Shown in pieces: positions 1 through 8,566 of a stretch of 64,000 bases of DNA. The notes beneath the pieces are model-generated. The model made no database searches and had not been told where the DNA came from. It worked only from the letters and a program-made list of their open reading frames with translations. The DNA comes from Comamonadaceae bacterium UBA4962 (GTDB taxonomy: Bacteria > Pseudomonadota > Gammaproteobacteria > Burkholderiales > Burkholderiaceae_C). The translations under genes were made by a program, and so were the position numbers. Position 1 is the stretch's first letter, and each line of letters starts with the position of its first letter. The stretch spans positions 189,263-253,262 of the forward strand of contig DHAE01000026.1 of NCBI GenBank assembly GCA_002397315.1, given 5' to 3'.

Positions 1-71
1 CAGCAAATATGCCCTCCGAAATGGAGTTCTTTGTAGTTCTCGTCGGTTCTTGCTATTTCCTATGCCGCAAA

Positions 72-98
72 GAAAAAAGCCCGCAGTGACGCGGGCTT
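72..98 (-). terminator. Rho-independent terminator of guaA
   Basis: Read on the minus strand, an 8-bp perfect stem (AAGCCCGC / GCGGGCTT, arms 91-98 and 77-84) with a 6-base loop is followed directly by a T-rich tract (TTTTCTTT). It lies about 50 bases past the guaA stop codon, so it most likely ends the guaA transcript. Confidence 0.85.
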
Positions 99-145
99 AG
101 GCGATTATCGATTCGTGATATTTCCGGAAATTTCCGTTTCCGGGA

Positions 146-1771
146 TCATTCCCACTCAATCGTCGCCGGCGGCTTGCTCGACACGTCGTACGTCACCCGG
201 TTGATCCCGCGCACTTCGTTGATGATCCGCCCCGACACCTTCTTGAGCAGCGCGTACGGCAGTTCGGCCCAGTCGGCGGTCATGAAGTCGCTGGTCTGCA
301 CGGCGCGCAGGGCGACGACGTAGTCGTAGGTGCGGCCGTCGCCCATCACGCCGACGCTCTTCACGGGCAGGAAGACGGTGAAGGCCTGGCTGGTGAGGTC
401 GTACCAGGTCTTGCCGGTTTCGGGGTCCACGTGGTTGCGCAGTTCCTCGATGAAGATCGCGTCGGCGCGGCGCAGCAGGTCGGCGTATTCCTTCTTCACC
501 TCGCCCAGGATGCGCACGCCCAGGCCGGGGCCGGGGAAGGGGTGGCGATACACCATCTCGTGCGGCAGGCCGAGGGCCACGCCGAGTTCGCGCACTTCGT
601 CCTTGAACAGGTCGCGCAGCGGCTCCAGCAGCTTGAGGCCGAGCTGTTCCGGCAGGCCGCCCACGTTGTGGTGGCTCTTGATGGTGACGGCCTTCTTGCT
701 CTTGGCGCCGCCGGATTCGATCACGTCCGGGTAGATGGTGCCCTGGGCCAGGAAGGTGGCGCCCTTTTCCTTCTTCGACGCGCCCGAGGCGGTGAGCTTG
801 GCGGCTTCGGCCTTGAAGACGTCCACGAACAGGCGGCCGATGATCTTGCGCTTCTGCTCGGGGTCGCTCACGCCGGCCAGTTCGCGCAGGAAGAGTTCGC
901 TCGCATCCACGCGCACGACCTTGGCGTGCAGCTTGCCCACGAACATGTCCATGACCATGTCGCCTTCGTTCAGGCGCAGCAGGCCGTGGTCGACGAACAC
1001 GCAGGTGAGCTGGTCGCCGATGGCGCGGTGGATGAGCGCGGCGGCCACGCTGGAATCCACGCCACCGGACAGGCCGAGGATGACTTCCTCGTCGCCCACC
1101 TGGGCGCGGATGGATTCGACGGCTTCGGCGATGTGGTCCTTCATGACCCAGTCCGGCTGCACGCCGCAGATGCCGAGCACGAAGCGGTCGAGCAACGCGC
1201 GGCCCTGCACGGTGTGCGTCACCTCGGGGTGGAACTGCACGGCGTAGAAGCGGCGCGCCTCGTCTGCCATGCCGGCGATCGGGCAGCTCGGGGTGGAGGC
1301 CATGAGCTTGAAGCCGGGCGGCATCTCGGCGACCTTGTCGCCATGGCTCATCCAGACCTTGAGCATGCCGTGGCCTTCGGCGGTGGTGAAGTCGGCAATG
1401 TCCTTCAGCAGCGCGGTGTGGCCGTGGGCGCGCACTTCCGCATAGCCGAATTCGCGCTTGTGGCCGCCCTCGACCTTGCCGCCGAGCTGCTGCGCCATGG
1501 TCTGCATGCCGTAGCAGATGCCCAGCACCGGCACGCCGAGTTCGAACACGGCCTGCGGCGCGCGGTCGGTGGTCTCTTCGTACACGCTGGCGTGGCTGCC
1601 CGACAGGATCACGCCCTTGAGCGAACCGTCGGCGGCGTATTCGCGCACCCAGGCGTCGGTCACGTCGCAGGGATGCACTTCGCAGTACACGTGGGCCTCG
1701 CGCACGCGGCGCGCGATGAGCTGGGTGACCTGGGAGCCGAAGTCGAGGATGAGGATCTTCTGGTGTTGCAT
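146..1771 (-). CDS. guaA: GMP synthase (glutamine-hydrolysing)
   Basis: Converts XMP to GMP using glutamine and ATP, the last step of guanine nucleotide synthesis in the cytosol. The 541-residue product has an N-terminal class I glutamine amidotransferase domain with nucleophile Cys86 (in GICYGMQ) and the His181/Glu183 pair in FHPEV. The ATP-pyrophosphatase P-loop SGGVDS is at about 235-240, and the C-terminal dimerisation domain ends in the typical ATIEWE. A short lysine-rich insertion near residue 310 (SGASKKEKGA) makes it slightly longer than the E. coli enzyme (525 aa). The start at 1771 gives the standard family N-terminus; an open frame continues upstream but matches nothing. guaB lies upstream on the same strand, separated by a toxin-antitoxin pair. 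Confidence 0.98.
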   Translation of the reverse strand: MQHQKILILDFGSQVTQLIARRVREAHVYCEVHPCDVTDAWVREYAADGSLKGVILSGSHASVYEETTDRAPQAVFELGVPVLGICYGMQTMAQQLGGKVEGGHKREFGYAEVRAHGHTALLKDIADFTTAEGHGMLKVWMSHGDKVAEMPPGFKLMASTPSCPIAGMADEARRFYAVQFHPEVTHTVQGRALLDRFVLGICGVQPDWVMKDHIAEAVESIRAQVGDEEVILGLSGGVDSSVAAALIHRAIGDQLTCVFVDHGLLRLNEGDMVMDMFVGKLHAKVVRVDASELFLRELAGVSDPEQKRKIIGRLFVDVFKAEAAKLTASGASKKEKGATFLAQGTIYPDVIESGGAKSKKAVTIKSHHNVGGLPEQLGLKLLEPLRDLFKDEVRELGVALGLPHEMVYRHPFPGPGLGVRILGEVKKEYADLLRRADAIFIEELRNHVDPETGKTWYDLTSQAFTVFLPVKSVGVMGDGRTYDYVVALRAVQTSDFMTADWAELPYALLKKVSGRIINEVRGINRVTYDVSSKPPATIEWE

Positions 1772-1809
1772 GGTGGTCGGGGTCGATAAGAGCGGTGGAA
1801 TCGGAGGAA

Positions 1810-2256
1810 TCAGAACGTGGACAGATCGAGCAGCGCCACGCCGGTGCGCGTGGCGGCCTCGGCCTGTGCGGTATCGAAGGTGGCGAGGGGCAGGCGCAGC
1901 GAGCGTGCGAGCCAGAGGTAGGCGGCGTCGTAGACCGGCAGACCGGTGTCCAGCGCGACATCGAGCACGGCCTTGTGCTGCGCGGGCGCCAGCTCGTGCA
2001 GTTCCACGCGGTGGCGGATGGCTTCGAGCACGGCCCAGAGCCCTTCGACGGAGCCCGCGGGAATGCGGCCGGCATGCACGCCGCTCGCGATCAGGTTGCC
2101 GCACTCCCACTGCCAGAGGTTCGGGGCCTGCGGCTCGACCTCGTCGCGGCGGATGCGGGCATAGAGGCGCCGCGTGTGCTCGCTGGCCGCATCGGGCAGC
2201 AGCCAGGCGGCGGTCACGGAGGCATCGAGCACGAAGGCGCTGCTGGACGTGGTCAT
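1810..2256 (-). CDS. PIN-domain (VapC-type) ribonuclease toxin
   Basis: A 148-residue PIN-domain protein, the usual toxin of a type II toxin-antitoxin pair. It is expected to be a Mg-dependent ribonuclease held inactive by its antitoxin. The acidic active-site residues are visible: Asp11 in VLDASV, Glu in the WECGN segment near residue 51, Asp in YDAAYLWLA near 111 and the Asp in LATFD near 128. Its start overlaps the end of the upstream antitoxin gene by 4 bases, so the two are translationally coupled. It lies 38 bases before guaA and on the same strand, so read-through into guaA is possible. The target RNA cannot be told from sequence. Confidence 0.88.
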   Translation of the reverse strand: MTTSSSAFVLDASVTAAWLLPDAASEHTRRLYARIRRDEVEPQAPNLWQWECGNLIASGVHAGRIPAGSVEGLWAVLEAIRHRVELHELAPAQHKAVLDVALDTGLPVYDAAYLWLARSLRLPLATFDTAQAEAATRTGVALLDLSTF

Positions 2257-2516
2257 GCGGCAGTGCTCCGCCCGCTGCGGCGCAGGGCCGGCGCCGCCGT
2301 TTGCGGGTTAGCGGCGCGGATGCTGGCATGCAGCGCATCGATCTGCCCCAGCTCGCGCGCGATCTGCTCGTCGGTGATCACCGGCCGGCGCCGCACCGGC
2401 AGCATGCGCACCACCTCTTTCCCGTGCCGGGTGATGCGCACCTCCTCGCCCTGCTCCACCGCCTCGATGAGCGCGGAAAAACGGGTCTTGGCTTCGTAGA
2501 TGCCGACGGTCTGCAT
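2253..2516 (-). CDS. Phd/YefM-family antitoxin
   Basis: An 87-residue antitoxin with the N-terminal Phd/YefM DNA-binding fold (residues 1-50, starting MQTVGIYEAKTRFSALI and continuing through VRITRHGKEVV). The C-terminal tail is low in structure and likely wraps the toxin. It is predicted to bind its own promoter and to neutralise the PIN toxin encoded 4 bases into its end. I chose ATG at 2516, which gives the normal family start; a TTG two codons upstream (2522) is an alternative. The upstream 25-95 bases carry repeated TCTGGTC sites that look like its operator. Antitoxins of this fold also pair with RelE-type toxins, but here the partner is a PIN protein. Confidence 0.88.
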   Translation of the reverse strand: MQTVGIYEAKTRFSALIEAVEQGEEVRITRHGKEVVRMLPVRRRPVITDEQIARELGQIDALHASIRAANPQTAAPALRRSGRSTAA

Positions 2517-2540
2517 GCGCAAAGGGTTCCGGAAAAAGAA

Positions 2541-2610
2541 AAGTCTGGCCTGAACAAGAATTCAGACCAGACTTTACCAAAACCGACCAGACCCTGGCAA
2601 TCAGACCAGA
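2541..2610 (-). promoter_or_regulatory. Repeat-rich operator/leader of the toxin-antitoxin pair
   Basis: On the minus strand the heptamer TCTGGTC begins at 2610, 2591 and 2571, a spacing of 19 and 20 bases (about two helical turns). The last copy is also the left half of a 34-bp inverted repeat (2541-2574) with 8-bp outer and 5-bp inner perfect arms, followed by a T-rich run. The direct repeats suggest cooperative binding by the antitoxin. The hairpin plus T-run could instead act as a terminator or attenuator for transcripts arriving from guaB. The repeats are seen directly; function is inferred. Confidence 0.55.
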
Positions 2611-2680
2611 ATAGCCACGAACGCAGAATTCGCCATGGCGCTCAAAGCCCCCGCGGCCAGAAGCCAGAGCAGCCGTGCAA

Positions 2681-2768
2681 GGGCCGCCCCGCCGCACCGG
2701 CTGCGTCCCCCTTCCCGAATGGCGCAGTCGTTCGAGAGAAGGGGGAAGGCGCGAAGCGCCTCAGGGGG
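2681..2768 (-). repeat. Dispersed intergenic repeat, copy 1
   Basis: Copy of a repeat also found at 14841-14944 and 51981-52103. It contains a CCCCCTT ... AAGGGGG pair, a GGCGC-TTC-GCGCC hairpin and an outer run of five Gs that ends 10 bases before the guaB stop codon. On the minus strand it lies immediately downstream of guaB. It is the most divergent of the three copies in its left part. Confidence 0.75.
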
Positions 2769-2778
2769 TTGTAGGCCG

Positions 2779-4248
<1,470 letters not shown>

Positions 4249-4363
4249 GAGATTCGCTCCAAAAAAACGATTGTACCCGCCGGGCCGCACCCTCCGCTCC
4301 GGCCGGGTTCGCCAGGGCCGGCACCCAATGGCGCGCCCGGGGGGCCGAAGCTACACTTCCCGC

Positions 4364-4912
4364 ATGACACTCCACCGACTTCTCGTGCTCGTCTGTGCAG
4401 CCTCCTGGGCGCTGGCGGCTTCGGCGCAATGGCAGTGGGTCGACAAGGACGGGCGCAAGGTGTTCAGCGACCGCCCGCCGCCGACCGACGTGCCCGCGAA
4501 GAACATCCTGAAGCAGCCCGGCGGCAGCCTGCCGCCCGCGCCGCGCCCGCAGGCCGCGCCGGCCGATGCGGCGGCCGGCATGCAGCCTGGCGCCGCGGTG
4601 GCGGCCCGGCCCGGGGCGCCCGCTTCCGCCGCGAGTGCGCCGCAACTGTCCGGCACCGACAAGGAGTTGCAGGAGCGCAAGGCCCAGGCCGAGGCCGCCG
4701 AGGCAGCGCGCAAGAAGGCGGAAGAAGACCGCATCGCCAAGGCCCGCACCGAGAACTGCCAGCGTGCGCGGCAGCAGCAGGCCACGATGACCTCGGGCCA
4801 GCTCTTGAGCCAGGTGAATGCCCAGGGCGAGCGCGTGTTCGTGGACGACGCGACCCGCGCCGCCGAGCTGCGCCGGGCGGAAGCAGTGATCGCCTCCGAC
4901 TGCGCGCGCTGA
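4364..4912 (+). CDS. DUF4124-type exported protein
   Basis: A 182-residue protein of unknown function. An N-terminal signal peptide (about 1-21, ending near ASAQ) is followed by the DUF4124 signature: an aromatic WQWVDKDGRKVFSDRPPP segment at about 23-40. The middle is rich in Ala and Pro. The C-terminal half is a charged, probably helical or coiled region (about 98-130, ELQERKAQAEAAEAARKKAEEDR) with two cysteines that could form a disulfide. Many proteobacterial genomes carry several such small envelope proteins; no biochemical role is established that I know of. It is transcribed divergently from guaB, with about 115 bases between the starts. Confidence 0.8.
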   Translation: MTLHRLLVLVCAASWALAASAQWQWVDKDGRKVFSDRPPPTDVPAKNILKQPGGSLPPAPRPQAAPADAAAGMQPGAAVAARPGAPASAASAPQLSGTDKELQERKAQAEAAEAARKKAEEDRIAKARTENCQRARQQQATMTSGQLLSQVNAQGERVFVDDATRAAELRRAEAVIASDCAR

Positions 4913-4983
4913 ACGCTGGCCGCCGCCCTGCCCGCTGCTCCGGAGTAGCTCGCAGGCTCGGCAGGCCCCGTGGCCCGGCGTGC

Positions 4984-5322
4984 TCAGTACCCGGCCTTGG
5001 CGCCGGGCCGGCGCGCTGCGAACAGCCCCGTCGCACGCGCGCCCTGCCGTGCGAAGCGCTCGCGCCGCGCCTTCTTGGGATCGACCCGCAGCGGCCGGTA
5101 CCACTCGACCCGGTCGCCCGCCTGCAGGACGCGGCCAGGCTCCACGGGCTTTCCCCAGATGCCGCAGGGCGCTTCACCATCCTCCGCCGGCCCGCCGCAG
5201 GCCTGCAGCGCATCGCGCACCGTGGCGCCCGCGGGCAGTTCCAGGGCGACCTCGCGCACGTCGCGCGGCCCCGGCGACCAGGCGACGGTCACCGCGACGC
5301 GGCCGGCGCCATCACTCCCCAT
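4984..5322 (-). CDS. rnfH: RnfH-family ubiquitin-like protein
   Basis: A 112-residue RnfH-family protein (beta-grasp, ubiquitin-like fold) with the usual pattern: VAVTVAWSPGPRDVREVALELPAG, a central GIWGKPV segment, then DRVEWYRPLRVDPKKARRERF. The C-terminus is basic. The biochemical function of RnfH is not settled; the family was named from rnf operons but is most often found beside ratA and smpB, as here. The start ATG at 5322 lies inside the end of ratA (11-base overlap), giving a coupled pair. No Rnf complex genes are in the window. Confidence 0.9.
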   Translation of the reverse strand: MGSDGAGRVAVTVAWSPGPRDVREVALELPAGATVRDALQACGGPAEDGEAPCGIWGKPVEPGRVLQAGDRVEWYRPLRVDPKKARRERFARQGARATGLFAARRPGAKAGY

Positions 5323-5755
5323 ACACCTGCTCCGCCCGCTGGATGAACGCATCCACCATGCTGCCGGCGATGCGGTCGAACACCGGCCCCACCACGGCGG
5401 CCAGCGCGATGTTGTCGAAACCGTAGTTGAGCTGCAGCTCCACCTTGCAGGCGCGCTGGCTGCCGTCGCCCACGGGATGGAAGCGCCAGTCGCCATCGAG
5501 CTGCGAGAACGGGCCCTTCACGAGCCGCATCTGCACGCGCCGGCCCGGCTCGTGCTGGTTGCGCGTGACGAAGGATTTGCGCAGGCCACTGAAGGCGATG
5601 CCCACCTCGGCGGTCATGCCGTGCTCGTCCTGCTCCAGCACCCGCGCACTGTCGCACCAGGGCAGGAATTCCGGGTATTTCGCCACGTCGGTGACGAGGG
5701 CGAACATCTCTTCGGGGCTGTACCAGATCAGAACGGACTTGTTGACGTTTTTCAT
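5312..5755 (-). CDS. ratA: RatA/COQ10-type START-domain protein
   Basis: A 147-residue START-like (polyketide cyclase/COQ10) protein. It starts MKNVNKSVLIWYSPEEMFALV, has the conserved YPEFLPWC segment near residue 30 and ends with the long helix VGPVFDRIAGSMVDAFIQRAEQVYG. In E. coli RatA was reported as a ribosome-association toxin, while eukaryotic COQ10 homologues bind coenzyme Q; either description may apply. I chose the ATG at 5755 because the family begins here; an open frame upstream adds nothing recognisable. It forms an overlapping pair with rnfH and is divergent from smpB, a widely conserved arrangement. Confidence 0.92.
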   Translation of the reverse strand: MKNVNKSVLIWYSPEEMFALVTDVAKYPEFLPWCDSARVLEQDEHGMTAEVGIAFSGLRKSFVTRNQHEPGRRVQMRLVKGPFSQLDGDWRFHPVGDGSQRACKVELQLNYGFDNIALAAVVGPVFDRIAGSMVDAFIQRAEQVYGE

Positions 5756-5877
5756 GAATGGACGGGGATGGCGGGCCGCGGCGGGGCGGCGCACTAGAAT
5801 CCCCCGAAAGCGCACGGACGATCGTTCGATTGTAGGGAGGGCTTTCAAACCCCTCCATGTGCCGCATCTGATTCCCC

Positions 5878-6351
5878 ATGGCCAAGAAACCCGAGACCCA
5901 GTCACGCATCGCCGACAACAAGAAGGCGGCCTTCAATTACTTCTTCGAGGAACGCCACGAGGCGGGCATGGTGCTGCACGGCTGGGAGGTGAAGGCGCTG
6001 CGCGAGGGCAAGGTGCAGCTCACCGACGGCTACGTGGTGATCCGCGAGGGCGAGCTCTACCTGATCGGCTGCCAGATCAACGCGCTCAAGACGGCCTCCA
6101 CCCACGTGAGCCCGGACGCGGCCCGCACCAAGAAGCTGCTGCTGCACAAGGACGAGATCCTGCGCCTCATCGGCAAGGTGGAACAGAAGGGCTACACGCT
6201 GGTGCCGCTCAACCTGCACTGGACGAACGGCCGCGCCAAGTGCGAGATCGCGCTCGCCAAGGGCAAGGCCGAGCACGACAAGCGCGACACGATCAAGGAG
6301 CGCGAAGGCAAGCGCGAGGTCGAGCGCGCGATGAAGAGCCGCCACCGCTGA
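5878..6351 (+). CDS. smpB: SsrA-binding protein SmpB
   Basis: Binds tmRNA and delivers it to stalled ribosomes in trans-translation. The 157-residue protein shows the family core: IADNKKAAFNYFFEERHEAG, GWEVKALREGKVQL, and a C-terminal basic tail (DKRDTIKEREGKREVERAMK) that enters the mRNA channel. The start ATG at 5878 gives the standard N-terminus (MAKKPETQSRIADNKKA). It is divergent from the ratA-rnfH pair, with 122 bases between the starts. The ssrA gene itself is not in this window. Confidence 0.97.
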   Translation: MAKKPETQSRIADNKKAAFNYFFEERHEAGMVLHGWEVKALREGKVQLTDGYVVIREGELYLIGCQINALKTASTHVSPDAARTKKLLLHKDEILRLIGKVEQKGYTLVPLNLHWTNGRAKCEIALAKGKAEHDKRDTIKEREGKREVERAMKSRHR

Positions 6352-6463
6352 GCGGCTGCGAAAAAATTTTCGGGCGGTGCGGAATAAACGGGCCGCGCCC
6401 GGTGTTCTATCCTGCGTGGGGCCGGCATGTCGCCGCCACCCGCGCCTACAGGAGCACACACCG

Positions 6464-6853
6464 ATGACCCGACTCTCCACCCTCTTCGCGGCCTCCGCCC
6501 TGGCACTGGCACTCGCCGGTTGCGCCTCCATGTCGTCGTCCCGCATGCCCGGCGGCGTCGCCGAGAAGAACGGCGCCCTCGTGGGCCCGAACGGCATGAC
6601 CCTCTACACCTTCGACCGGGATCCGGCGGGCGGCGGCAAGTCGGTCTGCAACGGCCCCTGCGCGAAGAACTGGCCGCCCCTGCTGGCCGGCAGCGATACG
6701 CCCACGGGTGACTTCACCGTGGTCGAGCGCGACGACGGCGCCCGCCAGCTCGCCTACAAGGGCAAGCCGCTCTACTACTGGGTGAAGGACACGCAGCCGG
6801 GCGAGCGCACCGGCGACGGCGTGAACCAGGTCTGGCGCACCGCCAAGCCCTGA
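6464..6853 (+). CDS. Small lipoprotein, COG4315-like secreted repeat family
   Basis: A 129-residue predicted lipoprotein. The signal peptide has a lipobox (LALAGC, lipidated Cys near residue 20). The mature part has two copies of the short secreted-repeat motif: GPNGMTLYTFDRDPAGGGKSVCNGPCAKNWPP (written here by description: LYTF ... CxxxCAxxWPP) and a second YKGKPLYYWVKDTQPGER unit. Function is unknown; relatives are common next to ECF sigma factors and are proposed to sense or respond to oxidative or envelope stress. A strong AGGAG ribosome site lies 10 bases before the ATG. It precedes a sigma/anti-sigma pair by 167 bases, so it may belong to that regulon. Confidence 0.8.
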   Translation: MTRLSTLFAASALALALAGCASMSSSRMPGGVAEKNGALVGPNGMTLYTFDRDPAGGGKSVCNGPCAKNWPPLLAGSDTPTGDFTVVERDDGARQLAYKGKPLYYWVKDTQPGERTGDGVNQVWRTAKP

Positions 6854-7020
6854 TACGGGGTCCGCCATCCCAGCGAGCACCGCGTTGCTTCGCCTTGCCG
6901 TGCCACGGCACTGTCTGCGGCTGTGCGCCTCGTTCTCGCCGGGACGGCGAACCCGTACACGACGGCATGAACGTAGTCGACGTGCCCTCTCCATGGTGAC
7001 TTCCGCGAGGTAACCGCCGC

Positions 7021-7566
7021 ATGGACGACATCACGCCGCACCTGCCGGGCCTGCGCCGCTACGCACGGGCGCTGACGGGCAACGCCTGGGCGGCGGACGA
7101 CCTGGTACAGGACACGCTGGAGCGCGCCTGCCGCAAATGGCTGCTGTGGCGCCCGGGCACCCACCTGCGCGCCTGGCTGTTCACGCTGATGCACCGCGTG
7201 TACCTGAACCAGCTGCGCGCGGTGCCGGCGCAGCCGCCGATCGACCTGGAGACGGTGCAGGACCATCTGCAGGCGCCGCCCGCGCGCACCGACGACGCGC
7301 TGGACCTGGACCGCTGCCTGCAGCGCCTGCCCGCCGACCAGCGCGCGGTGCTGCTGCTGGTGACGCTCGAAGACATGGATTACGCCGCCGCCGCCAAGGT
7401 GCTGGGCGTGCCGGTGGGCACGGTGATGTCGCGCCTGTCGCGGGCCCGGCAGCGGCTGCGCGAACTGATGGAGCCGCAGGTGCGTACGCCCGGCGCGGTG
7501 CCGGAGGCGGCAGCGCCACGGCCGCCCTCGCCGCCCGCGGTGCCGCGACTGCGGCGCCTGAAATGA
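7021..7566 (+). CDS. ECF-type RNA polymerase sigma factor
   Basis: A 181-residue extracytoplasmic-function sigma factor. Region 2 covers about residues 5-70 (LRRYARALTGNAWAADDLVQDTLERA, then the HLRAWLFTLMHRVYLNQLR helix). Region 4 is at about 95-145 (LQRLPADQRAVLLLVTLEDMDYAAAAKVLGV, then GTVMSRLSRARQRLRELM). The C-terminal 30 residues are Pro/Ala rich. The downstream gene, 16 bases away, encodes a membrane anti-sigma factor, so activity is probably controlled by release from the membrane. Which signal it senses is not visible. Confidence 0.93.
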   Translation: MDDITPHLPGLRRYARALTGNAWAADDLVQDTLERACRKWLLWRPGTHLRAWLFTLMHRVYLNQLRAVPAQPPIDLETVQDHLQAPPARTDDALDLDRCLQRLPADQRAVLLLVTLEDMDYAAAAKVLGVPVGTVMSRLSRARQRLRELMEPQVRTPGAVPEAAAPRPPSPPAVPRLRRLK

Positions 7567-7582
7567 TGCTGGATTGCAGGCC

Positions 7583-8506
7583 ATGACCACCCCGCGCAAC
7601 CCCACCACCGACGGCATCCCGCATGGCGTGCCGCCCGGCACCCCGGACACCGGGCTGGACGACGACCGCCTGCACGCACTGGTCGACGGCCGGCTGCCCG
7701 ACGAAGAAGCGCAGGCGCTGCGCCAGCGGCTGGCGGACGATACCGCCGCACAGGAGCGCGTGCACGCCTGGCAGGCCCAGCGCGAACGGCTGCGTGGGCT
7801 GCATGCGGGTTGGGAAGAGGCACCAGTGCCGCCGCCGCTCACGCAGGCGGCACGCGGCCTCCAGGACCGCCGCATGCGTTCGGCCCAGGCCTGGCGCATG
7901 GCCGGCCTCGCCGCCTCGCTCGCGCTCGCCTTCGGGCTCGGATGGACATTGCACGGCACGGTCCGCACCGCCGATCCGGCCGCTGCCACGCTGGCGCGCT
8001 CCGCGCTACCGCCCCTCGCACCGCCCCAGCGTTTCGCACTGCAGGCCGCCGCCGCGCATGCGGTCTACCAGCCCGAGCAGCGCCATCCGGTGGAAGTGGG
8101 CGCGGCCCAGCAGGAACACCTCGTGCAGTGGCTCTCCAAGCGCCTGGGCCGGCCGCTGCACATTCCGGATCTGCAACCCCAGGGCTTCGAGCTCGTGGGT
8201 GGGCGCCTGCTGCCGGGCGATGCGGGGCCGGGCGCGGGCGGCGCCAGCGGCGCGCGCGCGCAGTTCATGTACCAGAACGCCGCGGGGCAGCGCGTGACGC
8301 TGTACCTGGGCGCCCTGCCGGCGGCGCCCTCCCCAAAAAACGAAGCGGGCCGCACGCCCGCGGCGGAAACCGCGTTCCGCTACGAAGGCGACGGGCCCGT
8401 GCCCAGCTTCTATTGGGTGGAGGACGGTTTCGGCTACGCGCTCAGCGGCCCCCTGCCCCGCGAGGCGCTGCTCGCGATCGCCACGGCCATACATCCGCAA
8501 CTGTGA
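7583..8506 (+). CDS. Membrane anti-sigma factor
   Basis: A 307-residue predicted anti-sigma factor for the ECF sigma encoded just upstream. The N-terminal cytosolic part (about 25-95) has the RseA/ZAS-like helical pattern (DDRLHALVDGRLPDEEAQALRQRL) but no HxxxCxxC zinc motif. One transmembrane helix lies at about 108-127 (AGLAASLALAFGLGWTLHG). The periplasmic domain of about 175 residues includes FELVGGRLLPGD and ends FGYALSGPLPREALLAIA. I chose ATG at 7583; a TTG at 7574 is possible. The family is often annotated as a transmembrane transcriptional regulator. Confidence 0.85.
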   Translation: MTTPRNPTTDGIPHGVPPGTPDTGLDDDRLHALVDGRLPDEEAQALRQRLADDTAAQERVHAWQAQRERLRGLHAGWEEAPVPPPLTQAARGLQDRRMRSAQAWRMAGLAASLALAFGLGWTLHGTVRTADPAAATLARSALPPLAPPQRFALQAAAAHAVYQPEQRHPVEVGAAQQEHLVQWLSKRLGRPLHIPDLQPQGFELVGGRLLPGDAGPGAGGASGARAQFMYQNAAGQRVTLYLGALPAAPSPKNEAGRTPAAETAFRYEGDGPVPSFYWVEDGFGYALSGPLPREALLAIATAIHPQL

Positions 8507-8566
8507 GACCCGGCCGCGCCACGAGGCACGGCGCTGCCGGAGCCTCGCGCTTCAGTCCACGCCATG

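Noticed and set aside
1..145. Integration boundary at the guaA 3' end
   Set aside because: The guaA 3' end is a known island attachment site and the first 130 bases look A/T-richer, but a normal terminator follows guaA and no integrase or repeat is visible in the window.
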